64,000 nucleotides of DNA, taken from contig NZ_CP110232.1 in NCBI RefSeq assembly GCF_029144185.1, forward strand, positions 62,001-126,000, read 5' to 3'. Numbering within the stretch: the stretch's first letter is position 1; the number at the start of each line of letters is the position of its first letter. The translations under genes were made by a program, and so were the position numbers. Shown here in pieces: positions 38,264 to 48,679 of the stretch. The notes under the pieces are model-generated. The model saw nothing but the letters and a program-made list of their open reading frames with translations, did no database searches and was not told the origin of the DNA. Source of the stretch: Vagococcus intermedius (GTDB taxonomy: Bacteria > Bacillota > Bacilli > Lactobacillales > Vagococcaceae).

Positions 38264-39298
38264 ATGACATTAACAACAGCAGATTTTGATTTTGAATTAC
38301 CAGAAGAGTTAATAGCCCAAACGCCTTTAGCAAATCGTGAAGCATCAAGATTATTAATATTGGATAAAAAAACAGGTAGTATTGAAGACAAGCATTTCTA
38401 TGACATTGTAGATGAATTAAATGAAGGTGACGCTCTTGTAATGAATAATACTCGTGTATTGCCGGCTCGTTTATATGGTGAAAAACCTGAAACAGGTGGT
38501 CATTTAGAAGTTTTATTATTAACAAACACAGAAGGTAACAAATGGGAAACCTTGATCAAGCCTGCTAAAAGAGCAAAGGTAGGAACAATTATCTCATTTG
38601 GTGATGGTCGCTTACGAGCAGAAGTTTTAGAGGAATTAGAACATGGTGGCCGTATTATTGAGTTTAAATATGAAGGTGTATTTCTAGAAATTTTAGAATC
38701 TTTAGGTGAAATGCCCTTACCTCCGTATATAAAAGAACGTTTAGAAGACCCAGACCGTTATCAAACAGTTTATGCTGAGGAGAATGGTTCTGCAGCAGCA
38801 CCCACAGCTGGGTTACATTTCACTAAAGCATTGCTAGAACGGATAGAAGAAAAAGGTGTAAAATTAGTTTATTTAACTTTACATGTTGGACTGGGGACTT
38901 TTCGACCTGTAAATGTGGAGTCGATTGAAGATCATGCGATGCACAGTGAATTTTATAAATTAACTGAAGAATCAGCTAGTGCCTTGCGGGAAATTAAAGC
39001 TAATGGTGGCCGAATTATAGCAGTCGGGACGACTTCAATTAGAACACTTGAAACCATTGGGACAAAATTTAATGGTGAAATTCAGGCTGATAGTGGCTGG
39101 ACAGATATTTTTATTACTCCAGGCTATGAGTTTAAATTAGTTGACGCCTTTTCGACTAATTTTCACTTGCCGAAGTCAACGTTGGTGATGCTGGTTAGTG
39201 CTTTTGCCACACGTGATTTAACAATGAAAGCTTACCATCACGCTGTATCAAATCGTTATCGTTTCTTTAGTTTTGGAGATGCTATGTTTGTTAGATAA
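38264..39298 (+). CDS. queA: S-adenosylmethionine:tRNA ribosyltransferase-isomerase QueA
   Basis: 344 residues. It adds the epoxycyclopentane ring from AdoMet to preQ1 in tRNA, the penultimate queuosine step. Family motifs include [14 protein letters not shown] at the N-terminus, [14 protein letters not shown] near 55-70, [10 protein letters not shown] near 185 and [10 protein letters not shown] near 210. The Shine-Dalgarno is weak (AGAAAGAG). It precedes tgt, which inserts preQ1 into the same tRNAs. Confidence 0.95.
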   Translation: MTLTTADFDFELPEELIAQTPLANREASRLLILDKKTGSIEDKHFYDIVDELNEGDALVMNNTRVLPARLYGEKPETGGHLEVLLLTNTEGNKWETLIKPAKRAKVGTIISFGDGRLRAEVLEELEHGGRIIEFKYEGVFLEILESLGEMPLPPYIKERLEDPDRYQTVYAEENGSAAAPTAGLHFTKALLERIEEKGVKLVYLTLHVGLGTFRPVNVESIEDHAMHSEFYKLTEESASALREIKANGGRIIAVGTTSIRTLETIGTKFNGEIQADSGWTDIFITPGYEFKLVDAFSTNFHLPKSTLVMLVSAFATRDLTMKAYHHAVSNRYRFFSFGDAMFVR

Positions 39299-39306
39299 TA
39301 GGATTA

Positions 39307-39340
39307 AAAAGTAATCGACTTTATAAGATTGCTTTTTTTT
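39307..39340 (+). terminator. Terminator after queA
   Basis: AAGTAATC pairs with GATTGCTT (one G-U pair), then eight T residues. Confidence 0.8.
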
Positions 39341-39480
39341 GAAAAATAGAAAGCGTTATTAATTTGAAACGGTAGTCTAATACTCATGTCAATGTTATAC
39401 TAAAAAAGTCTAGTAAGTGAACTTTGATTGAGTAGATTAAAGGGAAACTTGCTCAAATAAACAAATAGTAAAGAAAGTAG

Positions 39481-40635
<1,155 letters not shown>

Positions 40636-40717
40636 TTAAAAGTAGTAAAAAACTAGTAGTTTAGCTAATTATTTGTTAGAGTAGAAGAGATAAAATAGAA
40701 AAAAGAGGTGCAATATA

Positions 40718-41089
40718 ATGAATGCTACAATGTTACTTCCCTTAATATTATTAGGGGGTATGATGTTTTTTATGACCCGTTCTCAAAAGAAACAACAAAA
40801 ACAACGTCAAGAATTATTAAATAGTATGGATGTTGGCAGTAAAGTTGTGACAATCGGTGGTTTACATGGTGTTGTCTCAGAAATTAATACGGAAAAAAGT
40901 ACTGTGATCTTAGATTGCGAAGGTATCTTCTTAGAGTTTAACCGTGTTGCTATTGCGACAGTTACGCCAACTGAAGAAACTGCTACAGTAGAGCCAGCAG
41001 TAGAAGTAAAAGAAGATAAAATCGTTAAAGAAGTCGAGACAGTAGAAGAAGTTGACGCAACGGAAGCAATTGTTGAGGAACAAAAATAA
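40718..41089 (+). CDS. yajC: Preprotein translocase subunit YajC
   Basis: 123 residues: a single N-terminal membrane helix (about 4-20), a basic stretch RSQKKQQKQRQ, the conserved DVGSKVVTIGGLHGVV, and an acidic Glu/Val-rich tail. YajC associates with SecDF and YidC near the Sec translocon. secD and secF do not follow here. AGAGGTG precedes the ATG. Confidence 0.92.
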   Translation: MNATMLLPLILLGGMMFFMTRSQKKQQKQRQELLNSMDVGSKVVTIGGLHGVVSEINTEKSTVILDCEGIFLEFNRVAIATVTPTEETATVEPAVEVKEDKIVKEVETVEEVDATEAIVEEQK

Positions 41090-41110
41090 TCATATAAGAT
41101 ACATGTTTAA

Positions 41111-41142
41111 AAGCCTAAAGATTAATCTTTAGGCTTTTTTTA
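41111..41142 (+). terminator. Terminator after yajC
   Basis: A perfect 12-bp stem, AAGCCTAAAGAT with ATCTTTAGGCTT, loop TA, followed by T residues. Confidence 0.92.
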
Positions 41143-41186
41143 TTTTCATTTTTCATGAAACCTATTTTCATGTTATTAGAAAGAAA

Positions 41187-41200
41187 GTGATCTTAATCAC
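41187..41200. promoter_or_regulatory. Distal Rex-like palindrome upstream of adhE
   Basis: GTGATCTTAATCAC, flanked by AA on both sides, keeps ten of twelve positions of the Rex arms TTGTGA/TCACAA. It lies about 95 bp before the primary site. Confidence 0.5.
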
Positions 41201-41293
41201 AATAGAAAAAACATCCTTAAAAGAGAGGGTATGACTATTTTAAAAAGGGTCAAAACACCTTGTTTAAAGGCTGACAGAGTTGTTTTGTTTGTT

Positions 41294-41311
41294 TTGTGAT
41301 TAAAATCACAA
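41294..41311. promoter_or_regulatory. Rex operator upstream of adhE
   Basis: TTGTGATTAAAATCACAA is a perfect 6-6-6 Rex palindrome, ending seven bases before the -35 of the adhE promoter. Rex represses fermentation genes and lets go when NADH is high. Confidence 0.85.
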
Positions 41312-41318
41312 AAAACTA

Positions 41319-41347
41319 TTTACAAATAATAAAACGTGTAGTATGAT
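41319..41347 (+). promoter_or_regulatory. adhE promoter
   Basis: TTTACA (41319-41324), 17-bp spacer, TATGAT (41342-41347), lying between two Rex-type sites. Confidence 0.8.
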
Positions 41348-41350
41348 AAA

Positions 41351-41368
41351 TTGTGAAAAGAGTAACAA
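41351..41368. promoter_or_regulatory. Rex-like site over the adhE transcription start
   Basis: TTGTGAAAAGAGTAACAA keeps 11 of 12 arm positions of the Rex site, placed just after the -10 where binding would block initiation. Confidence 0.6.
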
Positions 41369-41394
41369 AAGAAAATTTTCAAGGGGGATTCATA

Positions 41395-43977
41395 ATGGTA
41401 GCCAAAAAAGAAACGATTAACGTGAATAATATGATAGATGAATTAGTGAGTAAAGGTAACAAAGCTTTAGAGGTGATGGAAGAATTTACTCAGGAGCAAG
41501 TAGATAATATTGTTCATCAAATGGCGATGGCTGCATTGAATGCACATATGCCATTAGCTAAAATGGCAGTCGAAGAGACTGGTCGAGGTATTTATGAAGA
41601 TAAAGCTATTAAAAATATGTACGCTTCAGAATCAATTTGGAATAGTATTAAAGATGATAAAACCGTGGGAGTAATTAATCGTGATGAAACAAAAGGTATT
41701 GTTGAAATCGCCGCACCAGTTGGTGTTGTATGTGGGGTGACGCCGACAACTAATCCAACCTCAACGACTATTTTTAAAGCAATGATTTCAATTAAAACGC
41801 GTAATCCAATTATCTTTGCTTTCCACCCAAGTGCTCAAAGATGCTCTGCTGAAGCTGCTAAAATTGTCCGCGATGCAGCTGTTGCAGCGGGTGCTCCTGA
41901 TAATTGTATTCAATGGATTGAACAGCCTTCGTTAGATGCTACAAGCGGGTTGATGAATCATCCAGGTGTTGCAATTGTTTTAGCAACTGGTGGTTCTGGC
42001 ATGGTAAAATCAGCTTATTCAACAGGGAAACCAGCTCTAGGTGTAGGACCAGGAAATACTCCAGCATATATTGAAAAATCAGCAAAAATTAAACGTGCGG
42101 TCAATGATATCATCGTTTCTAAATCATTTGATAATGGTATGATCTGTGCCTCAGAGCAAGGAATTATTGTAGATAAGGAAATTTATGAAGAAGTTAAACG
42201 TGAATTAGAGTCACACCAAGTTTATATTGTCAAATCTTCAGAATTAGAAAAACTTGAAAATACAGTGATGAATGAAGCAAAAACAGCAGTTAATCCAGCA
42301 ATTGTTGGAAACTCAGCTGAGGCTATTGCGAAACTAGCAGGCATTAAAGTTCCGACAGGAACTAAAATTTTAGTAGCAGAATTAGCGGGTGCAGGTTTAG
42401 AGTATCCTTTATCACTAGAAAAACTATCACCAGTTTTAGCAATGATTAAGGCTAACGACCAAAAACATGCTTTTGAGTTATGTGAAAAAATGCAAGAGTT
42501 TGGTTTAGGACACACAGCCGTGATTCATTCTGAAAATGAAGAGTTACAAATTAAATTTGGCTTGAAGATGAAAGCATGTCGCATCTTAGTTAATACGCCT
42601 GCTTCAGAAGGTGGGATTGGTGATATCTATAATGAGATGGTACCATCATTAACCTTAGGTTGTGGCTCATATGGTAAAAACTCAGTTTCTAAAAATGTTT
42701 CATCAATTAACTTAATTAATATAAAAACTGTAGCGAAACGGAGAAATAATATGCAATGGTTTAAGTTACCGCCAAAAATTTATTTTGAAAAAAATTCATT
42801 AAATTATTTAGAAGAAATGGCAGATGTTGAACGTGTCTTCTTGGTTTGTGACGAAGGAATGGTTAAGTTTGGCTATGCAGATCGTGTGATTGAAACACTT
42901 CGTAAACGTAAAAATACGGTACAAATAGAAGTCTTTTCAGATGTAGAACCTGATCCATCAAGTAACACCGTTTACGCTGGAACAAAACGAATGGTTAGTT
43001 TCCAACCTGATACAGTCATCGCTTTAGGCGGGGGGTCAGCTATGGATGCTGCCAAAGGGATGTGGATGTTCTTTGAACACCCTGATACTGAGTTTTTTGG
43101 AGCAAAACAAAAATTCCTAGATATTCGCAAACGTGCTTATAAAATACCGACAGCCGAAAAAGCAAAATTCGTTTGTATCCCAACTACATCGGGAACAGGA
43201 TCAGAAGTCACACCGTTTGCTGTTATTACTGATAGTGAGACCGGTGTTAAATATCCATTAGCAGATTATGCGTTGACGCCAGATGTTGCTATTATTGACC
43301 CGCAGTTTGTCATGTCAGTTCCTAAATCAGTTACTGCAGACACAGGGATGGATGTTTTAACGCATGCTTTAGAATCATATGTATCAGTAATGGCTTCTGA
43401 TTATACCCGTGGGTTAAGTTTGCAAGCTATCAAATTAGTTTTTGAGAACTTAGAAGCGTCATGTGATCATCCTAATGAAGAAAATCGTGAAAAAATGCAT
43501 AATGCTTCTGCTTTAGCGGGTATGGCATTTGCTAATGCTTTTCTGGGTATTTCTCATTCAATTGCTCATAAATGTGGAGGGGAGTTCCATATTCCTCATG
43601 GACGTACGAATGCTATTTTATTACCACATGTTATTCGTTATAATGCTAAGGATCCATCAAAACACGCTATGTTTCCTAAGTATGATTATTTCCGAGCGGA
43701 TCAAGATTATGCAGATGTTGCTAAGTTTTTAGGTTTATCTGGTAATACTACTGCTGAATTAGTCGAATCATTAGCTAAAGCTGTTTCAGATTTAGGGAAG
43801 CGTGTTGGAATTGAGATGAGTTTTAAAGCTCAAGGTGTTACCAAAGACCACCTAGATAGTAAAGTGGATCGTTTAGCTGAACTAGCTTATGAGGATCAAT
43901 GTACAACAGCCAATCCGAAAGAGCCGTTAATTAGCGAGTTAAAGGAAATTATTATACAAGCATATAAGGCCAAATAA
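41395..43977 (+). CDS. adhE: Bifunctional acetaldehyde-CoA/alcohol dehydrogenase AdhE
   Basis: 860 residues. The N-terminal acetaldehyde dehydrogenase (about 1-440) has the catalytic Cys in DNGMICASEQ; the C-terminal iron-dependent alcohol dehydrogenase (about 455-860) has the GGGSAMDAAK nucleotide site and metal-binding histidines in GISHSIAHKCGGEFHIPHGR. It turns acetyl-CoA into ethanol and regenerates two NAD+. ATG 41395 follows AAGGGGGA; an upstream open frame from 41353 includes promoter sequence. Rex-type palindromes indicate redox control. Confidence 0.97.
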   Translation: MVAKKETINVNNMIDELVSKGNKALEVMEEFTQEQVDNIVHQMAMAALNAHMPLAKMAVEETGRGIYEDKAIKNMYASESIWNSIKDDKTVGVINRDETKGIVEIAAPVGVVCGVTPTTNPTSTTIFKAMISIKTRNPIIFAFHPSAQRCSAEAAKIVRDAAVAAGAPDNCIQWIEQPSLDATSGLMNHPGVAIVLATGGSGMVKSAYSTGKPALGVGPGNTPAYIEKSAKIKRAVNDIIVSKSFDNGMICASEQGIIVDKEIYEEVKRELESHQVYIVKSSELEKLENTVMNEAKTAVNPAIVGNSAEAIAKLAGIKVPTGTKILVAELAGAGLEYPLSLEKLSPVLAMIKANDQKHAFELCEKMQEFGLGHTAVIHSENEELQIKFGLKMKACRILVNTPASEGGIGDIYNEMVPSLTLGCGSYGKNSVSKNVSSINLINIKTVAKRRNNMQWFKLPPKIYFEKNSLNYLEEMADVERVFLVCDEGMVKFGYADRVIETLRKRKNTVQIEVFSDVEPDPSSNTVYAGTKRMVSFQPDTVIALGGGSAMDAAKGMWMFFEHPDTEFFGAKQKFLDIRKRAYKIPTAEKAKFVCIPTTSGTGSEVTPFAVITDSETGVKYPLADYALTPDVAIIDPQFVMSVPKSVTADTGMDVLTHALESYVSVMASDYTRGLSLQAIKLVFENLEASCDHPNEENREKMHNASALAGMAFANAFLGISHSIAHKCGGEFHIPHGRTNAILLPHVIRYNAKDPSKHAMFPKYDYFRADQDYADVAKFLGLSGNTTAELVESLAKAVSDLGKRVGIEMSFKAQGVTKDHLDSKVDRLAELAYEDQCTTANPKEPLISELKEIIIQAYKAK

Positions 43978-43995
43978 AAGTTAACTAAAATTTAA

Positions 43996-44029
43996 AGAGT
44001 GCATCTATCTGACAGATGTACTCTTTTTT
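43996..44029 (+). terminator. adhE terminator
   Basis: AGAGTGCATCT pairs with AGATGTACTCT (one G-U pair), followed by T residues. Confidence 0.9.
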
Positions 44030-44188
44030 AGTTGTTTTTATTTTAAAATAGCAAGTTAAACAGTTGTTAGGAGCGATATATTGATAGGTTTGAGCAATCA
44101 TTTATAGAAAAAACTAACGAATAATGTTAAAATAATTGGCAGGTGTGTCTTTTATGGCATGAATTAGAAAGGAATTTGAGGTGGGCTA

Positions 44189-45052
44189 GTGAAAAAAATA
44201 AATTCGAGTAAAAATATCATCATTGCAATCATTATTGTGGTTATTGTTGTGTTTCTAGTCAGTGTTAGTTCAACAAATCGAAATAAGTCAAAAGAAGTCG
44301 GACTCGTACAGTCATTAACAAATGATGTGACGGCCACAGTTGATAAAGTTGTGGCATTTCCATTTAAAGCAATTAACAATGGTGTTCACTCGGTTAGTAA
44401 TTTGTTTAGTACATATGATGATAATGAGCGCTTGAAACGTCGTTTAGATGAGTATGTGCAACTTGAGAGTGAAAATCAAACACATAAACAAGAGGTTAAG
44501 GAATTAAAAGAACAGTTAAGTTTAAATGAAACAATCTCAAGTTATGATAAGGTAAATGCAGCTGTGATTAGTCGATCACCAGATACATGGCAAGATATAT
44601 TAATTATTAATAGAGGAACCAAAAATGGTATTGATGTTGATATGCCAGTGTTAGGTAATAAGGGATTGATAGGTCGTGTACTATCAGCCAATGCACACTC
44701 AGCCAAAGTTGAGTTATTGACGTCGACGAACAAAAATACAAACCATTTTCCAGTTATGTTATCACCTGAAGGAGAAGCAGAAACTTATGGATTGATGGAA
44801 GAATATAGTGAAGAAGAAGAGGCGTTTGTTGTTCGACAATTCAAATCTTTAGAGGGTGTAAAAGTTGGCGATAAAGTAACAACGTCAGGTCTGGGTAAAA
44901 CATCACCGCGTGGGTTGTTGGTTGGTGAGGTTAAAAAGATTAAAGATAGTAAGTTTGGTTTAAATAAAGAAGTCTATGTTAAACCAGCTTCATCAATGTA
45001 CGATATTTCTGTTGTAACAGTTGTTCAACGTGCGATAGAGAGTGATGAATAA
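44189..45052 (+). CDS. mreC: Rod shape-determining protein MreC
   Basis: 287 residues: membrane helix at about 8-28, a coiled coil (about 65-115) and paired beta domains to the end, including NRGTKNGIDVDMPVLGNKGLIGRV near 150. MreC organises the elongation-specific wall synthesis machinery outside the membrane. GTG start after GAGGTGGG. It lies 2 bp before mreD. No mreB is adjacent, as is usual in ovoid cocci, where MreCD direct peripheral growth. Confidence 0.93.
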   Translation: MKKINSSKNIIIAIIIVVIVVFLVSVSSTNRNKSKEVGLVQSLTNDVTATVDKVVAFPFKAINNGVHSVSNLFSTYDDNERLKRRLDEYVQLESENQTHKQEVKELKEQLSLNETISSYDKVNAAVISRSPDTWQDILIINRGTKNGIDVDMPVLGNKGLIGRVLSANAHSAKVELLTSTNKNTNHFPVMLSPEGEAETYGLMEEYSEEEEAFVVRQFKSLEGVKVGDKVTTSGLGKTSPRGLLVGEVKKIKDSKFGLNKEVYVKPASSMYDISVVTVVQRAIESDE

Positions 45053-45054
45053 TT

Positions 45055-45579
45055 ATGATGGATAATATTGAAAAAAAGAGTCTTATAAAAATGACTTTAC
45101 CGATTATTTTGGTTGTTGTAATGTTACTAGATGGACAGATTAGCAATAATTTGCGTTTATTAACTGATAATACCATTTATTTTAATAGTCATCTTTTATT
45201 ATTAGGGTTGATTTTAGCTAGTTTACATTTTTCTAAACGGTATATGATGATTCTATCTGTTTGTGTAGGGATTCTATTTGATGTGTATTATTATAGTTTA
45301 GTCGGGATAAATATGGTATCGTTACCGTTGACAGTGTTGCTGATTTATATGGTGTTTAAATATATAGAGCCGTCGATTGTTTCAATCAGTATTAGTTTAG
45401 TTGTATTTATTACAATCATGGATACTAGTGCGTATATGCTGCCTGTCGTATTTAAATTAATTAATGGTAACATTTTTGAGTTTATTGCTAAAAACTTAGG
45501 ACCAACACTATTGTTTAATGTTGTTATGTTCTTATTGTTAGTATATCCATTGAAAAAAATAATCACGGTGACTAACTAA
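45055..45579 (+). CDS. mreD: Rod shape-determining protein MreD
   Basis: 174 residues, about five membrane helices, little sequence conservation, but the size, hydropathy and place right after mreC are diagnostic. It partners MreC in peripheral or elongation peptidoglycan synthesis. The gene begins ATGATGG; either ATG is possible. The SagA-like cell-wall hydrolase downstream has its own leader of about 140 bp. Confidence 0.88.
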   Translation: MMDNIEKKSLIKMTLPIILVVVMLLDGQISNNLRLLTDNTIYFNSHLLLLGLILASLHFSKRYMMILSVCVGILFDVYYYSLVGINMVSLPLTVLLIYMVFKYIEPSIVSISISLVVFITIMDTSAYMLPVVFKLINGNIFEFIAKNLGPTLLFNVVMFLLLVYPLKKIITVTN

Positions 45580-45597
45580 TTATCCTAGGTGAGCGCT

Positions 45598-45651
45598 TTT
45601 GAAATGTTTTTGTAACATAGATATTATATCACTGACATGTAACTGTGTTAC
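45598..45651 (+). promoter_or_regulatory. Promoter/regulatory region of the SagA-like gene
   Basis: TTGAAA (45598-45603) with TATTAT (45622-45627) at 18-bp spacing; TGTAAC at 45611-45616 and 45638-45643 and TGTTAC at 45646-45651 resemble half-sites of the WalR cell-wall regulator (TGTWAH), but the usual 5-bp spacing is not met. A second possible promoter begins at 45662 (TTGATT). Confidence 0.4.
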
Positions 45652-45722
45652 AATTCAGATGTTGATTAAGAAAAGGTTAAGAGTAAATACTTATAAAAAA
45701 GAAAAATTCGGAGGAATGACAC

Positions 45723-47750
45723 GTGAAGAAACGCATCATGTCTGCATTAATGATTAGCTCGATTGTTTTAGGAACAGTTGTAGCACCAGCGGTAGGTCTT
45801 GCCGATGAGTTTGATGAAAAAATTGAAAAGTCAAACGAGAAGATTAATGAATTAAACGCCAAAGAGGCTTTAGCAAATGAAACTTTAGCAGCTGTAAGAG
45901 CTCATATTGAATCAATTAAAGGTCAAGCAGAGGACTTACATAAAGAACAAGGTTCATTACGTAAAGAAATCAAAAAACTGAAAAAAGATATTAAAAATCT
46001 TGAGAAAAAGATTGCTAAGAGAGATGCTTCAATTAAAAAACAAGCTCGCTCAGTACAGGTAGAAGGCAAAGCTACTAGCTATGTTGATGCCGTTTTAACA
46101 TCAGATTCAGTATCATCAGCTGTTACTCGTGTAGCAGCCGCTACTAAATTAGTAAGCGCTAATGATGAGTTAATGAAACAACAAAAAAATGATAAAAAAT
46201 CTATTGAGAAGAAAAAAGACTCAGCAGAAGAGAAAATGGAGCAACTAAATGCTAATGCTGTTGAATTAGAAGCTACTAAAGGTCAGTTACTAGATCAAGA
46301 GTATTACCAAGTTGCTTTAATTAATGAAATCGCTGCTGAACGTGCTACTGAAGAAGCACAACGTGATGAGTTCTTACAGTTAAAAGCTGAAGCGGAAGCA
46401 CAACGTTTAGAAAATGCTAATATGCAACCGGTTGAAGATGTCCCAACATTAATTGAAAATGTTGTCCCAGTAGTTGAAGAAACTCCAGTAGTTGAAGAAA
46501 CTCCAGTAGTTGAAGAAACTCCAGTAGTTGAAGAAACTCCAGTAGTTGAAGAAACTCCAGTAGTTGAAGAAACTCCAGTAGTTGAAGAAACTCCAGTAGT
46601 TGAAGAAACTCCAGTAGTTGAAGAAACTCCAGTAGTTGAAGAAACTCCAGTAGTTGAAGAAACTCCAGTAGTTGAAGAAACTCCAGTAGTTGAAGAAACT
46701 CCAGTAGTTGAAGAAACTCCAGTAGTTGAAGAAACTCCAGTAGTTGAAGAAACTCCAGTAGTTGAAGAAACTCCAGTAGTTGAAGAAACTCCAGTAGTTG
46801 AAGAAACTCCAGTAGTTGAAGAAACTCCAGTAGTTGAAGAAACTCCAGTAGTTGAAGAAGCTCCAGTAGTTGAAGAAGCTCTAGTAGTTGAAGAAGCTCC
46901 AGTAGTTGAAGAAACTCCAGTAGTTGAAGAAACTCCAGTAGTTGAAGAAGCTCCAGTAGTTGAAGAAGCTCCAGTAGTTGAAGAAACTCCAGTAGTTGAA
47001 GAAGCTCCAGTAGTTGAAGAAGCTCCAGTAGTTGAAGAAACTCCAGTAGTTGAAGAAACTCCAGTAGTTGAAGAAACTCCAGTAGTTGAAGAGGAAGCAT
47101 TGATGCTTGATGTTCCAAAAGTTGATACAGTTCCAATGACTGATTTAGAACCAGCTAAACCAGAAGTTCAACCAGAACCAGAAGTTCAACCAGAACCAGA
47201 AGTTCAACCAGAACCAGAAGTTCAACCGGAACCAGCTCCAACACCGGAACCAGAGCCAACACCGGAACCAGAGCCAACACCGGAACCAGCTCCAACACCG
47301 GAACCAGCTCCAACACCGGAACCAGCTCCAACACCGGAACCAGCTCCAACACCGGAACCAGAGCCAACACCAGAACCAGCTCCAGCACCGTCAGCTAATG
47401 GTGCTGCAATTATTGCAGAAGCTCAAAAACATTTAGGGAAACCTTATGTTTGGGGAGCAAAAGGACCAGATTCTTTTGACTGTTCAGGCTTAACTCGTTA
47501 TGTTTATTTACAAGTAACAGGTAGAGATATTGGTGGGTTTACAGTTCCTCAAGAAAGTGCTGGAACTCAAATTTCAGTATCACAAGCACAGCCAGGAGAT
47601 TTATTATTCTGGGGTGGTCATGGTGGTACATACCATGTAGCAATTTCAACTGGTGGAGGCGGATATATCCATGCCCCAGCACCAGGACAAGGTGTAACGT
47701 ACGGATCAGTAGAATACTTCACACCAGATTTTGCAGTACGTGTACTTTAA
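45723..47750 (+). CDS. Secreted SagA/P60-like NlpC/P60 peptidoglycan hydrolase with long hexapeptide repeats
   Basis: 675 residues: a signal peptide with likely cleavage after AVGLA (27); a Lys/Glu-rich coiled-coil domain (about 28-235) like CwlO, PcsB and SagA; 35 tandem copies of a PVVEET-type hexapeptide (249-458); a Pro-Glu-rich second repeat (about 480-556); and a C-terminal NlpC/P60 peptidase (about 560-675) with Cys in [12 protein letters not shown] and histidines in TYHVAIST and GYIHAP. It should cleave peptide stems of peptidoglycan at the septum or surface. GTG start after CGGAGGA. Its place after mreCD matches sagA of Enterococcus faecium. Confidence 0.92.
   Translation: MKKRIMSALMISSIVLGTVVAPAVGLADEFDEKIEKSNEKINELNAKEALANETLAAVRAHIESIKGQAEDLHKEQGSLRKEIKKLKKDIKNLEKKIAKRDASIKKQARSVQVEGKATSYVDAVLTSDSVSSAVTRVAAATKLVSANDELMKQQKNDKKSIEKKKDSAEEKMEQLNANAVELEATKGQLLDQEYYQVALINEIAAERATEEAQRDEFLQLKAEAEAQRLENANMQPVEDVPTLIENVVPVVEETPVVEETPVVEETPVVEETPVVEETPVVEETPVVEETPVVEETPVVEETPVVEETPVVEETPVVEETPVVEETPVVEETPVVEETPVVEETPVVEETPVVEETPVVEETPVVEETPVVEETPVVEEAPVVEEALVVEEAPVVEETPVVEETPVVEEAPVVEEAPVVEETPVVEEAPVVEEAPVVEETPVVEETPVVEETPVVEEEALMLDVPKVDTVPMTDLEPAKPEVQPEPEVQPEPEVQPEPEVQPEPAPTPEPEPTPEPEPTPEPAPTPEPAPTPEPAPTPEPAPTPEPEPTPEPAPAPSANGAAIIAEAQKHLGKPYVWGAKGPDSFDCSGLTRYVYLQVTGRDIGGFTVPQESAGTQISVSQAQPGDLLFWGGHGGTYHVAISTGGGGYIHAPAPGQGVTYGSVEYFTPDFAVRVL
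46467..47096 (+). repeat. 35 tandem copies of an 18-bp unit inside the SagA-like gene
   Basis: The unit CCAGTAGTTGAAGAAACT runs without interruption for 630 bp. Units 1-21 are identical at DNA level; units 22-35 alternate ACT and GCT at the last codon, unit 24 has CTA for CCA, and the last ends in GAA. The near-identity implies recent expansion or homogenisation; 18-bp steps keep the frame. Confidence 0.97.
47160..47390 (+). repeat. Pro-Glu repeat tract (PEVQPE / PTPEPA units)
   Basis: Four CCAGAAGTTCAA-type units are followed by PTPEPA or PTPEPE units with near-identical codons. It forms an extended, wall-spanning linker before the catalytic domain. Confidence 0.9.
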
Positions 47751-47762
47751 AATTAAAATTTG

Positions 47763-47791
47763 AAGCTAACCCATACGGGTTAGCTTTTTTT
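47763..47791. terminator. Terminator between the SagA-like gene and comC
   Basis: A 10-bp stem, AAGCTAACCC with GGGTTAGCTT, loop ATAC, then T residues. It separates converging genes. Confidence 0.92.
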
Positions 47792-47797
47792 GTACTT

Positions 47798-48499
47798 TTA
47801 TAAGAGAGAATAATTTATAAGTAGTGAGACAAATAAGAAAGGGACAAAGGGTAAGCCGTGGCAAGGTTTAAAATTAGGTAATAAATAGAATGTCATAATA
47901 GCTAAGGCGGCTGCTAATAAAATAGTCATCAACAAGAGATAATTTGATAATATAAGGGCCCAACTTAATAATAGTTTAATATCACCTAGACCAATGTTAT
48001 TAGGATAGTATTGATAATATAAATAGAAGAAAATGAAAAGAAGAAAAAAATCTGTTAAGTGAATCGAATGAAAACCATTAAAGTAGAGTTGAAATATTAA
48101 TGAAAGAATAGTACTGATAAGAAGAAGTGTAGGTTCAACGATAAAGAAATAAAGATCAAAAAAAGTTAACCAAAAGCTAAAAAAAAGTAATGAAATGATT
48201 GGGAGATTGGAAGGTTTTGATAGTATCATATAGGAAAGTAGAACAAATAGAGTGCCAGTGAGTAGTTCTATGTAAAAATTAGAACTATTAAACTTTTTTT
48301 TACAATAAAAACAGCGACCTTTAAGTAATAGATAAGATAACAATGGAATTAATTGCCAAAAAGGAAGTATCTTGTGACATGATAAACAGTAGGAGCGTGG
48401 AGTTAAAATTGAATCAGTAGTGTAATATCGCTCTAATGATAGAGAGATAAAGGAACCCATGCAGCAACCAAATATAAACATGATAAAAAAAATGATCAT
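47798..48499 (-). CDS. comC: Prepilin peptidase ComC (A24 family)
   Basis: 233 residues, about eight membrane segments. A cytoplasmic loop holds two Cys-x-x-Cys pairs (CLSC and CFYC) near 38-65; the catalytic aspartates are in TFFDLYFF near 115 and in GLGDIKLL near 173. It cleaves and may methylate type IV-like prepilins of the competence pseudopilus. GGAGG precedes the ATG. It is alone on the minus strand, divergent from uvrC; the pilin operon is not in the window. Together with cinA it hints at DNA-uptake capacity. Confidence 0.93.
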   Translation of the reverse strand: MIIFFIMFIFGCCMGSFISLSLERYYTTDSILTPRSYCLSCHKILPFWQLIPLLSYLLLKGRCFYCKKKFNSSNFYIELLTGTLFVLLSYMILSKPSNLPIISLLFFSFWLTFFDLYFFIVEPTLLLISTILSLIFQLYFNGFHSIHLTDFFLLFIFFYLYYQYYPNNIGLGDIKLLLSWALILSNYLLLMTILLAAALAIMTFYLLPNFKPCHGLPFVPFLFVSLLINYSLL

Positions 48500-48679
48500 A
48501 GATAATACCTCCTAATAAGTAAGTACGCAATAATCGATGACTATTATTAATATTAAATGTAAAAGTAAAATATAAATCATAGAATATGAAGCAGGAAGAT
48601 AATTGGGTTATAATAAACATAATATGTAAAAATACGAGGTAAAATATAACTATACATAAGTGAAAGTTGGAGGGATTTG

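Noticed and set aside
38181-38525. A minus-strand ORF across the start of queA
   Set aside because: It is a shadow of the strongly supported queA gene, with no ribosome-binding site or recognisable domain.
41353-41394. An N-terminal extension of AdhE starting at the GTG upstream
   Set aside because: It falls inside a Rex-like site and the transcription start region; the ATG at 41395 has a good Shine-Dalgarno and fits the family start.
46467-47096. Regular repeats that could suggest a CRISPR array
   Set aside because: The 18-bp units are contiguous with no unique spacers and encode a continuous protein tract.
46417-47136. A long minus-strand ORF of LLEFLQ repeats opposite the SagA-like gene, and a similar one at 47155-47388
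   Set aside because: It is the antisense of the 18-bp and Pro-Glu repeats; it lacks a ribosome-binding site and any domain, and repeats with period divisible by three keep antisense frames open.
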